Positions 1-9,248 of a DNA stretch of 64,000 nt are shown here, one piece after another (position 1 is the stretch's first letter; each line of letters opens with the position of its first letter). The stretch lies in assembly GCF_945952055.1 (NCBI RefSeq), contig NZ_CAMFHB010000006.1, positions 141,152 through 205,151 on the forward strand, in the 5' to 3' direction. The notes beneath the pieces are model-generated. The model worked only from the letters and a program-made list of their open reading frames with translations. It made no database searches and was not told the origin of the DNA. Both the position numbers and the translations under genes were made by a program. Source of the stretch: an uncultured Alsobacter sp. (GTDB lineage: Bacteria > Pseudomonadota > Alphaproteobacteria > Rhizobiales > Beijerinckiaceae).

Positions 1-422
1 ACCGTCATGCGGCGCGTGTCGATGCTGATGGGCCCTGCCTCAAGGACGTGGGACGGGTGCCGCTCGCTGCGCCGCAGGATCGCGTTCAGGCGCGCCAGCA
101 GCTCCTCGACGTGGAAGGGCTTGGGCAGGTAGTCGTCGGCGCCCGCGTCGATGCCCTCCACGCGCTCCATCCACGACCCACGGGCCGTCAGGCACAGGAT
201 GGGCGTCCGGATGCCGGCGCGCCGGAGGCGCTTCATCACGGACAGGCCGTCGAGCCTGGGCAGCCCGAGATCGAGAATGATGGCGTCGAAGTCCTCGGTC
301 TCGCCGCGGAACCAGCCCTCTTCGCCGTCGTGGCAGGCTTCCACCACGTAGCCCGCGCGGACGAGCTGTTCCCTGACTTCGTCGACGATCCGAACCTCGT
401 CCTCCACCAGCAGGACGCGCAC
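1..422 (-). CDS. OmpR/PhoB-family response regulator (C-terminus cut by window edge)
   Basis: Reading from a GTG at 422 gives a receiver domain that opens with a VLLVEDE acidic pocket. The phospho-acceptor Asp lies in the motif LDLGLP, followed by the conserved Thr in CLTARG and the Lys in LPKPF. The sequence runs past the receiver domain into the start of a winged-helix output domain (…ILRR…, GPISIDTRR…) and leaves the window. The start lies 3 bp after the stop of the PepSY-like gene upstream, so the two are cotranscribed; a histidine kinase normally follows in such operons and would be outside the window. The receiver family is certain from the motifs; the stimulus is unknown. Confidence 0.93.
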   Translation of the reverse strand, partial: MRVLLVEDEVRIVDEVREQLVRAGYVVEACHDGEEGWFRGETEDFDAIILDLGLPRLDGLSVMKRLRRAGIRTPILCLTARGSWMERVEGIDAGADDYLPKPFHVEELLARLNAILRRSERHPSHVLEAGPISIDTRRMT

Positions 423-425
423 GTA

Positions 426-1373
426 TCACCTCACCTCGAGGACCCGGTTGCGGCGCGCGTCGACGACGACGTCGCGGTACCAGCCGTCCTTGGCCAACAC
501 GGTGACAGTGTATGTCATGGTCCCGGCCTGATTGCGAGACACCTTCACGTCGAGCACCGACCCCGGCACCGTCGAGCGGACGGTCGCCAGGACCTTGTCA
601 AAGGGCACCGCCTGTCCGCGGGTCACGGCCTCGCGTGCGATGTCCTGGTCGCCGCGGCCGGTCTCACGGCCTCGCTGGGGCGGGGTGCGCTCCGGCTGCG
701 TGCCGCGCGGCGCGGGAGCCGTCGCAGCGGAGTCCTCGAGTTTCTGCGTCGGTGGCCCGTGGCGGCCCTGATCGGCGGCCTTCTTCGGCCCGCCGAACAA
801 GGCGCCGAGGAAATCGGCAATTCCGGACAGGCCGGACGGAGCATCCCTGCCATTCCCACGCGCGCCGTTCGAGCCGCCGGTGGCGCTCGCACTGCCGAGC
901 CCCACGGCACCGTTGGCCGCGCCTCCGGCGCTGGCGCTTCCTGTGTCGCCGGCGGTGCCGCTGGCATTCCCGCTGCTGCTGCCATTCGCTCCGCCGGCGG
1001 AATTCCCGCCGGCATTGCCGTTGTTGCCGGCATTGCCACTGGCGTTGCCGCCCGCGTTCGAGTTTCCGCCGGCGTTTCCGTTTCCGTTGCCCCCGGCGTT
1101 CGAATTTCCACCGCCGTTGGCGTTGCCGTTGCCATTTCCGCCGGCGTTGGAGTTCCCGCCGGCATTGCCGTTGCCGCCGCCATTCCCGTTCCCGTTGCCG
1201 TTTCCGCCGCCGTTGCCGTTTCCGCCGCCGTTGCCGTTTCCGCCCGCGTTGCCGTTGCCGTCATTCTCGGCAAAAGCGTTCCACGTGGACACCGGCACCA
1301 CGGCGCACGCCAGCATCAGGACCAAGGCGGTCCTGGCTCCGGTCCTGAGAAGGGTGTTTCGCGACGTCGTCAT
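426..1373 (-). CDS. Secreted Gly/Asn-repeat protein with PepSY-like C-terminus
   Basis: 315 aa. Residues 1-35 form a signal peptide (basic start, hydrophobic core, AFA cleavage site). Residues 36 to about 115 are almost pure Gly and Asn in short GGNGN-type repeats, followed by a Gly/Ala/Ser/Asn-rich linker to about residue 160. An Arg/Pro-rich stretch leads to a compact domain at about 255-315 (…FDKVLATVR…, …YTVTVLAKDGWYRDVVVDARRNRVL…) whose size and pattern resemble PepSY. Its stop is 3 bp before the response-regulator start, and small PepSY proteins often precede such regulators. It may sense or buffer something in the periplasm for the two-component system; this is inference. The repeat length is probably variable between strains. 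Confidence 0.72.
   Translation of the reverse strand: MTTSRNTLLRTGARTALVLMLACAVVPVSTWNAFAENDGNGNAGGNGNGGGNGNGGGNGNGNGNGGGNGNAGGNSNAGGNGNGNANGGGNSNAGGNGNGNAGGNSNAGGNASGNAGNNGNAGGNSAGGANGSSSGNASGTAGDTGSASAGGAANGAVGLGSASATGGSNGARGNGRDAPSGLSGIADFLGALFGGPKKAADQGRHGPPTQKLEDSAATAPAPRGTQPERTPPQRGRETGRGDQDIAREAVTRGQAVPFDKVLATVRSTVPGSVLDVKVSRNQAGTMTYTVTVLAKDGWYRDVVVDARRNRVLEVR
990..1273. repeat. Tandem coding microrepeats (Gly/Asn codons)
   Basis: Short imperfect tandem units built on ccgccg-ttgccg-tttccg run through the Gly/Asn section of the PepSY-like gene. They explain the long antisense frames here, which are low-complexity shadows. The DNA is prone to slippage, so copy number may differ between isolates and between assemblies. 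Confidence 0.75.
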
Positions 1374-1496
1374 GGGCCGGTCTTAGCGCAAGGCCCCTGA
1401 CCTTGCGCTGACATCCCATTTCATGTCGATAATTGTCGGACCGCAAGGTCAACAATCTGGATCGACATACCCCTTAGGAGCAGGCGTGACGCCCGG

Positions 1497-2183
1497 TCAG
1501 GCGTCGATCAGGGCGGTCGGCCGCGCGAGCCGGCGCAGCGCCTCCGCGTCCCTGATGGCGATGGCCGCTCCGTGGAACGACACGCCGTGCGGTTCCAGCG
1601 AGGCGATGGTCCGCGACAGGTTCTCCGGGGTCATGCCCAGGAGCGAGGCGAGGGTGCGCTTGCGGAACGGCAGCTGGATGCGCTCGGCGCCCACGCGCTC
1701 GGCGCTGGAGAGGATCCAGTTCGCCAGGCGCTCGGCAGAGTTGCGGAGCTTCTGGTTGTTGATCTCGCGCACCAGGTCCAGGTTCTGGCGAGACACCTCG
1801 ACCAGCATGGCCTGCGAGAAGCGGCAGCATTCCGAAATGGCCGAGCGAAGCGCCGATGCCGGCACCATCAGGGCCAGCGACGGGCCGATCGTCCGGGCGC
1901 AAGCCAGCGTCGGCTTGTCGGAGATGACGGCCGCGAGCGAGAAAGGCCGACCCGGCCCGTAGATGGTCACCGTGCCTTCGCTGTTGCCGTGGCAGGCCGT
2001 CAGCTCGGCCGAGCCGCTCAGCAGCACGAACAGGAAGTCGGCGAGGCTGTCCTGCTCATGCAGGACGACGCCCGTGGGGAACGTCTGCAGGAAGCTCACC
2101 GCAAGCATGCGTGAGAACACGGCGTCGTCCATGACCGAGAAGCCGGGAAGCGCCCGAATGGCTTGGATGTCTTCTGCGCGCAT
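1497..2183 (-). CDS. Crp/Fnr-family transcription regulator
   Basis: About 228 aa from the ATG at 2183. A further in-frame GTG exists at 2240, but neither start has a convincing ribosome site. The N-terminal half is a cyclic-nucleotide-type beta-barrel (…GVVLHEQDS…FLFVLLSGSAEL…), then a long dimerisation helix. The C-terminal helix-turn-helix (…RKRTLASLLGMTPENLSRTIASL…) is of the Dnr/NnrR kind. The N-terminal cysteines of oxygen-sensing FNR are absent, so an iron-sulfur sensor is unlikely; haem-based NO sensing or another ligand is possible. It stands alone, with no obvious target operon beside it. Confidence 0.88.
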   Translation of the reverse strand: MRAEDIQAIRALPGFSVMDDAVFSRMLAVSFLQTFPTGVVLHEQDSLADFLFVLLSGSAELTACHGNSEGTVTIYGPGRPFSLAAVISDKPTLACARTIGPSLALMVPASALRSAISECCRFSQAMLVEVSRQNLDLVREINNQKLRNSAERLANWILSSAERVGAERIQLPFRKRTLASLLGMTPENLSRTIASLEPHGVSFHGAAIAIRDAEALRRLARPTALIDA

Positions 2184-2240
2184 CGGAATCTTTCGACGGG
2201 TGACGAGGGCGCCGGCGAAGATGTCCCGCCAGACTGCCAC

Positions 2241-2570
2241 TTCAGGGTTTGGGAAATGAACCGCGGAGCCAAGCGGACTCAGGCGATTCGCAAGCGAGCA
2301 TCGTTGGTCGCTGTTGAGGTTCGTCGTAACTGAATCTGAAGCGTGACGATAGTCGAAATTACACTTATGGGGCGACTACCAAGCCGCCGATGCAATGCTG
2401 AGTTCGTAAAACGGATGTTCGGTGTTCGCTATCGGACCAAAACGCCATCGCTCAAGCTGGGATCCACAGTGCGGCACGGCGCGAGGCCGAGTGCAACCGC
2501 TTGCAATGCTCCGCTCGCCCCAGTGAGCGGGCACAATACGATTTGTTCACGATGACGGCAGATGCCGAGG
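2241..2570. other. Intergenic region, AT-richer than average, no gene recognised
   Basis: This stretch separates the Crp/Fnr gene from the reductase-RidA gene. It is noticeably less GC-rich than its surroundings around 2320-2440. I see no convincing FNR-box dyad, promoter, terminator or RNA structure. A 70-codon open frame at 2343-2555 on the plus strand has no ribosome site and unconvincing composition. Confidence 0.4.
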
Positions 2571-4046
2571 TCAGCCGGTCACGACTGCCTCGGCCTCCAT
2601 CTCCACGAGGTAGTCGCCGATGAGGTTGCCGATCTCGACCAGCGTATTCGCCGGACGGATCTCGCCGAAATAGCGGCCATGGGCGCGGGACACGGGCTCC
2701 CAGTCGCTCGCGTTCCGCAGATAGATCCGCGTGCGCACCACATCCTCCAGCGAACCGCCGAGCGCGGCGACGCTCGCAGCGATCTTGTCGAGGATGTAGA
2801 CGGCCTGGCCCGCTGGATCGCCCGGGCAGACCACCTCGCCCGATCCATGCGTCGCGGTCGTCCCGCTCACGAGGATCCGGTCGCCGACCCTGACCGCGCG
2901 GCTGTAGCCGCACACGGGCTCCCAGATGCTGCCGCTGTCGATGCGCGTGCGACCGGGGCGGCCCGGAACCGGCTCCGCGCGATAGACCTTCGGGATGGCA
3001 GCCAGGTGATGGCTGAGGTCGCCGGAAGCGGTGAGGAACGGCGGCCGGCGATACTCGTCGCCGCAGTCGCCCGGAATGCGCCGCGAGGCGGCGAAGGCCC
3101 GGTCGAGGAGGGCCTTGTCCTCGTCGTCCAGCACCACGTCGAAGGTCCGCAGGTTGTCGGCCCGGTGCTCGCGCTCCGTCAGCCGCGCGCCGACGATCAC
3201 GCCCGCGACGGCCGGCTGGTCCAGGACCCAGCGGGTCGCGACGTTGGCGATGGACGCGCCGTGGCGCCGGCCGACGGCCTGCAACGCGGCGAGGATCGTC
3301 TGCAGCACGTCCCAGCCGCCGATCGCCTCCACGAAGCGCTGGTACTTCATCTTGCTCCAGTCGTCGTGCGCCGAGGGCGCCGCGCCGAGCCAGCGCTCCG
3401 ACAGCAGCCCGCCCGCAAGCGTGCCGTAGGCGAGAAGCTTCACGCCGTTGGCGAGGCAGAACGTGCTCATGTCCTCCGCCGCGCGCCGGTCCAGCACCGA
3501 GAAGCACACCTGGTTGGTGGCCACGGGGATGCCGTGGCGGACCAGCAGCGCCAGATGGGCGGTGTCGAAATTGGTGACGCCGATGTGACGGATGCGGCCT
3601 TCCTGGCGCAGCGCCGCGAGCCCCTGCATGGCATCCAGGTAGTTCGGATGCTCGAAGGTCCACCAGTGGAACTGGAGCAGGTCGATCGTCTCGACGCCAA
3701 GGCGATCGAGGCTGCGCTGGACGCCGGCGCGCACCGTCTCGGCGGTCATCGGGCCGGGCGGCGGGCACCACTTGGTGAAGACGGTCGCCGCGGGACCGCC
3801 CTCCCTGCGGGCGGCCTCCAGGAAGCGGCCCGTGATGAGTTCGGCGCCGCCGTAGTGGTCGGCCATGTCGAAGGTGTCGAACCCCGCGCGGGCATAGGCG
3901 GCCATGTCCTGGGCGGCCCGCGCGTGGTCGAGGACGCGCCCGTCGCGCTCCTGGTCGGCGACCTGCCAGAGCCCCGTGACGAGGCGGCTGATCTCGAGGC
4001 CGGGGGCGAGTTGCGTGCGGGGCGGGCGGCGGGTGGTTTCGGTCAT
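2571..4046 (-). CDS. Aldo/keto reductase fused to a RidA (YjgF) domain
   Basis: 491 aa. Residues 1 to about 345 are an aldo/keto reductase barrel with the catalytic tetrad visible: Asp60 and Tyr65 (FDMADHYG), Lys92 (FTKW) and His127 (QFHWW). The last 120 or so residues are a complete RidA domain (VRVGDRILVSGTTATHGSG…, TRIYLRNASDW…, LVEMEAEAVV) with the conserved Arg and Glu. RidA proteins hydrolyse reactive enamines and imines, so one polypeptide could reduce a carbonyl and clear an imine in the same pathway. It lies 86 bp downstream of the GntR gene on the same strand and is divergent from the importer/hydantoinase operon, which points to nitrogen-compound catabolism. The substrate is unknown. 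Confidence 0.9.
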   Translation of the reverse strand: MTETTRRPPRTQLAPGLEISRLVTGLWQVADQERDGRVLDHARAAQDMAAYARAGFDTFDMADHYGGAELITGRFLEAARREGGPAATVFTKWCPPPGPMTAETVRAGVQRSLDRLGVETIDLLQFHWWTFEHPNYLDAMQGLAALRQEGRIRHIGVTNFDTAHLALLVRHGIPVATNQVCFSVLDRRAAEDMSTFCLANGVKLLAYGTLAGGLLSERWLGAAPSAHDDWSKMKYQRFVEAIGGWDVLQTILAALQAVGRRHGASIANVATRWVLDQPAVAGVIVGARLTEREHRADNLRTFDVVLDDEDKALLDRAFAASRRIPGDCGDEYRRPPFLTASGDLSHHLAAIPKVYRAEPVPGRPGRTRIDSGSIWEPVCGYSRAVRVGDRILVSGTTATHGSGEVVCPGDPAGQAVYILDKIAASVAALGGSLEDVVRTRIYLRNASDWEPVSRAHGRYFGEIRPANTLVEIGNLIGDYLVEMEAEAVVTG

Positions 4047-4132
4047 GACTGGTCGCTGGTCCGTGGTGTCGGCGAGGGACTATAGTGGAGGTGCCGCCGG
4101 ACGCCATCCGCGAAGCGACGTCGGTGAGCCGA

Positions 4133-4840
4133 TCAGGAGCGGCGGCCCACGAGCGCGGTGGCGAGGTCGAGGCTGGTCCCCTTGCCACGGGCGAGATCGA
4201 GATCGTGCTCGACGTGCTCCAGGTGCGCGGTCATGAGGGCGACGGCGGTGTCCGCGTCGTGCCGCGCGATGGCCTCCAGCAGGGCTTCGTGCTCCTGCGT
4301 GCCGCACGAGGACGCCCGCGTCGTGCCGTAGAGCGCGATGACCAGTGCCGACCGGGAAATCAGCTCGCGCAGGAAGCCCGTGAGCACGTCCTGCCGCGAC
4401 AGCTGGGCGATGCGCATGTGGAAGTCGCCCGACAGGCGAATGGCGGCCGACCGGTCGCCACGGGCCAGGGCTTCGCCTTCGGCGGCGATGTGGCCTCGCA
4501 GCGCCCGGACGTCGGCCGGCTTGCAGCTTTTCGCGGCATCGCGGATCAGGGCGGCCTCGACGACCCGGCGCGCGTGGAAGACCTGGCGCGCCTCGGTCAC
4601 CGTCGGCGAGGCCACGGTCGCGCCGCGGTGCGGGCGCATGGTCACGATCTGGTCGCGGGCCAGCATGCGAAGGGCCGCGCGCACGATGGTGCGGCTCACC
4701 CCGAACGTCGTTCCCAGGTCGTCTTCCCCCAGCCGCGTCCCGGGGGCCAGCCGCTGCTCGACGATGGCACCGACGATCGCCTCCGCGATCTCGGACGAGC
4801 GGTCGGCGGCTTCGGGCAGGCCGGTCGTGCCATCGGTCAC
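4133..4840 (-). CDS. GntR-family regulator, FCD (FadR-like) subgroup
   Basis: About 235 aa from a GTG at 4840, chosen because an AGGAG lies 8 nt upstream; a longer frame opens at a TTG at 4906 but would overlap the operator. The N-terminal winged helix is clear (…LGTTFGVSRTIVRAALRMLARDQIV…RGATVA), followed by an all-helical FCD ligand domain with metal- or acid-binding positions (…ARRVVEAALIRDA…, …DFHMRIAQLS…, …EHEALLEAI…). It probably controls its own gene, the downstream reductase-RidA fusion and the divergent importer operon. The ligand is likely an organic acid from the pathway, by family analogy. Confidence 0.9.
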   Translation of the reverse strand: MTDGTTGLPEAADRSSEIAEAIVGAIVEQRLAPGTRLGEDDLGTTFGVSRTIVRAALRMLARDQIVTMRPHRGATVASPTVTEARQVFHARRVVEAALIRDAAKSCKPADVRALRGHIAAEGEALARGDRSAAIRLSGDFHMRIAQLSRQDVLTGFLRELISRSALVIALYGTTRASSCGTQEHEALLEAIARHDADTAVALMTAHLEHVEHDLDLARGKGTSLDLATALVGRRS

Positions 4841-4894
4841 GGTTGCATCTCCTCGCGGCGATGATGCCATGCCCGCGGTCTGCGTGCCTGTAGA

Positions 4895-4930
4895 GATCGT
4901 ATACAATCTCTGCCCCTGATCGTATCCAAT
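4895..4930. promoter_or_regulatory. Candidate GntR operator: two direct repeats 23 bp apart
   Basis: The 13-mer GATCGTATACAAT at 4895-4907 recurs as GATCGTATCCAAT at 4918-4930 with one mismatch. The 23 bp period is about two helical turns. The first copy contains the palindrome TTGTATAC-like core typical of FadR/FCD regulators. The pair lies between the GntR gene and the importer operon, where it could control both directions. Confidence 0.6.
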
Positions 4931-5077
4931 TGCCTCTTTATTGGGCGCCCGCCGCTCGCCACCTGGCCGATCGCGGCCCCACGCACCGCGGCTGTCTTCG
5001 CAAGTCTCTCAGACTCCCCGCCGAATCCGCGCTGGCACGGCCTTTGTATCGCTCCCCTCGCAATCAGGAGTGATCGC

Positions 5078-6064
<987 letters not shown>

Positions 6065-6094
6065 CGCGACGGGCTTTTTCATGAGGAGAGGGGC

Positions 6095-7387
6095 ATGACT
6101 GACGAAACCATCAAGACGACGCGGGTATCGCGTCGCTCGGTGCTGAAGACGGCCGGTGCCGTCGCCGGCGCCGCTGCCGGCTCGGGCGCCATCACCGGCT
6201 TCCCGGCCGTCTGGTCGCAGGAGAAGAAGGTCCTGCGCTATCTCGGCACGGCGGTGAACCAGGCCGACGACATCAACAAGCAGCTCCTGAAGGACACGGG
6301 CATCACGCTCGAGTACATCTCGGCCACGACGGACGACGTCACCAAGCGCGTCATCACCCAGCCGAACTCGTTCGACGTGCTCGACACGGAATACTTCAGC
6401 CTGAAGAAGCTCATTCCGTCGGGCAACATCCTTGCTCTCGACGCCAAGAAGATCAAGGAATTCGACAACATCACGCCGGTCTTCACCAAGGGCCAGCTGC
6501 CGAACGGCAAGGTCATCGGCGACCAGGGCACGGCGCCCAAGAAGGTGATGTTCCTCGAGGGCAAGAACTCCACCAAGTTCGCCAAGGGCGTGACGGAGTG
6601 GGTCACCCTCATCCCGACGACCTACAATGCCGACACGCTCGGCATCCGCCCCGACCTGATCAAGCGTCCGATCGAAAGCTGGAAGGAGCTCCTGAACCCC
6701 GAGTTCAAGGGCAAGGCCTCGATCCTCAACATCCCGTCGATCGGCATCATGGATGCGGCGATGGTCGTGGAAGCCTCCGGCCTCTACAAGTACCCCGACA
6801 AGGGGAACATGACGAAGCAGGAAATCGACCTGACGATGAAGGTGCTGACGGAGGCCAAGAAGGCCGGCCAGTTCCGCGCCTTCTGGAAGGACTTCAACGA
6901 GTCCGTCAACCTGATGGCGTCCGGCGAGACGGTCATCCAGTCGATGTGGTCGCCGGCCGTGACGGCCGTGCGTTCCAAGGGCATTCCCTGCGTGTTCCAG
7001 CCGCTCAAGGAAGGCTATCGCTCCTGGGCCTCCGGCTTCTGCATGTCGAAGGGCGTCACGGGCAAGAAGGCGGAGTGGGCCTACGAGTTCGTCAACTGGT
7101 TCCTGTCCGGCTGGGCCGGCGCCTACCTGAACCGCCAGGGCTACTACTCGGCCGTTCTCCCGACCGCCAAGAAGTTCATGACGGAAGACGAGTGGGGCTT
7201 CTGGATGGAAGGCAAGGCGGCCAAGAACGACATCAAGGCTCCGGACGGCTCGCTGCTCGAGAAGGCCGGCTCCAAGCGCGACGGCGGCTCCTACGACGAC
7301 CGCATGGGCAACGTCGCCTGCTGGAACGCCGTCATGGACGAGAACGACTACATGGTCCGCAAGTGGAACGAGTTCATCGCCGCCTGA
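6095..7387 (+). CDS. ABC importer substrate-binding protein, PotD-like, Tat-exported
   Basis: 430 aa, with a strong ribosome site (GAGGAGAGG) before the ATG. Residues 10-40 carry a Tat signal (RVSRRSVLK, then an Ala/Gly-rich hydrophobic stretch). The mature part is a two-lobed periplasmic binding protein of the extracellular solute-binding family 1/8 kind, with no lipobox. It is the second gene of the operon and is followed by a strong hairpin terminator, so it is likely made in excess of the permeases. Confidence 0.92.
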   Translation: MTDETIKTTRVSRRSVLKTAGAVAGAAAGSGAITGFPAVWSQEKKVLRYLGTAVNQADDINKQLLKDTGITLEYISATTDDVTKRVITQPNSFDVLDTEYFSLKKLIPSGNILALDAKKIKEFDNITPVFTKGQLPNGKVIGDQGTAPKKVMFLEGKNSTKFAKGVTEWVTLIPTTYNADTLGIRPDLIKRPIESWKELLNPEFKGKASILNIPSIGIMDAAMVVEASGLYKYPDKGNMTKQEIDLTMKVLTEAKKAGQFRAFWKDFNESVNLMASGETVIQSMWSPAVTAVRSKGIPCVFQPLKEGYRSWASGFCMSKGVTGKKAEWAYEFVNWFLSGWAGAYLNRQGYYSAVLPTAKKFMTEDEWGFWMEGKAAKNDIKAPDGSLLEKAGSKRDGGSYDDRMGNVACWNAVMDENDYMVRKWNEFIAA

Positions 7388-7405
7388 GGCGCTGACCGAC
7401 GATCC

Positions 7406-7437
7406 GGCCGCGGCGGCTCGTCCGCCGCGGCCTTTTT
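7406..7437 (+). terminator. Intrinsic terminator inside the importer operon
   Basis: A perfect 11 bp stem (GGCCGCGGCGG / CCGCCGCGGCC) with a 5 nt loop is followed directly by TTTTT. It lies 18 bp after the binding-protein stop and 28 bp before the first permease start. It probably lets only part of the transcripts through, which sets a high binding-protein to permease ratio. Confidence 0.85.
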
Positions 7438-7465
7438 CAGCCGGCAAGACGGGAGCGCGGTCCGC

Positions 7466-8350
7466 GTGAAGACGAAAGATCCCTTCACCCTTCCCGCCTG
7501 GGCTCAGGTCGGTCCGTTCGCGTTCGTCTTCGGGCTGTTCTTCATCATCCCGCTGGCCTTCGTGGTGATGGTCAGCTTCTGGGACTACACCGAGTATTCG
7601 CTCGTCCCCGACTTCACGCTGCGCAGCTACGTCGAGACCTTCGAGGGCTGCTACGACCAGCTTCCCGGCCTGTGCACGATCCTGAAGACCTACGTGTCGA
7701 CGGTGAAGTTCTGCTTCCTGGTGTGGCTCTTCACCCTGCTGATCGGCTTCACGATCGCCTATTTCCTGGCCTTCCACGTCCAGTCGGTGACCATGCAGAT
7801 GACGCTGGCGCTCATCAGCACCATCCCGTTCTGGACGTCGAACGTGATCCGCATGATCTCGTGGATCCCGCTGCTCGGGCGCAACGGCCTCGTCAACCAG
7901 GGCCTGATCAAGCTCGGCGTGATCAAGGAGCCGCTGGAATGGCTGCTCTACTCGGATTTCGCCGTGGTGCTTGCCTTCGTGCACCTGTTCACGTTCTTCA
8001 TGGTGATCCCGATCTTCAACTCGATGGCCCGCATCGACAAGCGGCTGATCGAGGCCGCCTACGACGCCGGCGCCACCGGCTGGCAGACGCTGTGGACCGT
8101 CATCATCCCGCTGGCCAAGCCCGGCATCGTGATCGGCTCGATCTTCGTGATCACCATCGTCATGGGTGACTTCGTCACGGTCGGCGTGATGGGCGGCCAG
8201 CAGATCGCGTCGGCGGGCAAGATCATCGAGACCCGGCTGGGGGCGCTGCAGTTCCCGCCGGCCGCGGCCAATGCCGTGATCCTTCTGGCGGTGGTGCTCC
8301 TGATCATCACGGCGATGAACCGGGTGGTCGACATCCGCAAGGAGCTCTAG
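7466..8350 (+). CDS. ABC importer permease, PotB-like
   Basis: 294 aa from a GTG. Six hydrophobic segments are visible, and the EAA loop that contacts the ATPase reads EAAYDAGATGWQTLWTVIIPLAKPG near residue 200. It follows the intraoperon terminator and is two bases from the second permease, so the two are translated together. It forms half of the membrane channel. Confidence 0.93.
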   Translation: MKTKDPFTLPAWAQVGPFAFVFGLFFIIPLAFVVMVSFWDYTEYSLVPDFTLRSYVETFEGCYDQLPGLCTILKTYVSTVKFCFLVWLFTLLIGFTIAYFLAFHVQSVTMQMTLALISTIPFWTSNVIRMISWIPLLGRNGLVNQGLIKLGVIKEPLEWLLYSDFAVVLAFVHLFTFFMVIPIFNSMARIDKRLIEAAYDAGATGWQTLWTVIIPLAKPGIVIGSIFVITIVMGDFVTVGVMGGQQIASAGKIIETRLGALQFPPAAANAVILLAVVLLIITAMNRVVDIRKEL

Positions 8351-8352
8351 AG

Positions 8353-9243
8353 ATGCGCGAGGGTCGCCCTGGTTCCTTCTACTGGCTGCTGGCGTTCTTC
8401 TGCGCCTTCCTGCTGTTCCTCTACGGGCCGATGATCACGATCTTCGTCCTGTCCTTCCAGGGGCCGGAAGGCGGTCTCACCTTCCCGCTGCGCGGGCTTT
8501 CGCTGCACTGGTTCGAGAAGCTCTGGAACGGCGGCGGCATCGTCGACATCAAGGGTGCCTTCGTACGCTCGGTGTTCATGAGCCTCACGGTCATGGCGGC
8601 CACCGTGGTGCTGTCGGTCCTGGCGGGGCTGGCGTTCCGCAAGCGCTTCCGCGGGCAGGCGCTCGTCTTCTACGTCACCGTGGCGAGCCTGATCGTGCCG
8701 TCGATCGTGACGTCGCTCGGCATCGCGTTGCAGTTCCGCCTGTTCGACGACTTCATCAAGACCTACGGACCCGAGTGGCTCTCCGAGGGCTACACCACGG
8801 CCATGGGGCTCTACACCTCGGGCATGGGCGCACACCTCACCTGGACCCTGCCGTTCGGCCTGCTGATCATGTTCGCGATCTTCAACCGCTTCGACACGCG
8901 GCTCGAGGAGGCGGCGCGCGATCTCGGCGCGACCCCGTGGCAAACCTTCCGATTCGTGATCCTGCCCATCATCCTGCCCTCGCTGGTCGGCGTCGGGCTG
9001 TTCGGCTTCACGCTGTCGTGGGACGAGATCGCCCGCTCGTCGCAGTCGATCGGCGAAAAGAACACCCTGCCTCTCGAACTGCAGGCCTTGACCACCACGG
9101 TCACGACGCCGGAAATCTATGCCCTGGGGACCGTCACGACCGGCGTGTCCTTCGTGGTCATCGGCGTGGCGCTCGCGTCCATCCTGACCCTTCGGGCCCG
9201 GCAGGCCCGCAAGGGCTCGGACGCCGGCAAGGGTCTCGTGTGA
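8353..9243 (+). CDS. ABC importer permease, PotC-like
   Basis: 296 aa with six predicted membrane segments. The EAA loop (EEAARDLGATPWQTFRFVILPIILP) lies near residue 180-200. The start ATG is 2 bp after the stop of the first permease, and its TGA stop overlaps the region of the next start, which ties importer and racemase expression together. It is the second half of the heterodimeric channel. Confidence 0.93.
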   Translation: MREGRPGSFYWLLAFFCAFLLFLYGPMITIFVLSFQGPEGGLTFPLRGLSLHWFEKLWNGGGIVDIKGAFVRSVFMSLTVMAATVVLSVLAGLAFRKRFRGQALVFYVTVASLIVPSIVTSLGIALQFRLFDDFIKTYGPEWLSEGYTTAMGLYTSGMGAHLTWTLPFGLLIMFAIFNRFDTRLEEAARDLGATPWQTFRFVILPIILPSLVGVGLFGFTLSWDEIARSSQSIGEKNTLPLELQALTTTVTTPEIYALGTVTTGVSFVVIGVALASILTLRARQARKGSDAGKGLV

Positions 9244-9248
9244 GCTTC

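Noticed and set aside
48..1400. Long open frames opposite the response regulator and Gly/Asn-repeat genes
   Set aside because: They are low-complexity antisense shadows (Ala/Pro/Arg-rich) of the real minus-strand genes, which carry clear domain motifs.
2343..2555. 70-codon open frame in the intergenic region
   Set aside because: No ribosome site, no recognisable pattern, and composition unlike the coding DNA around it.
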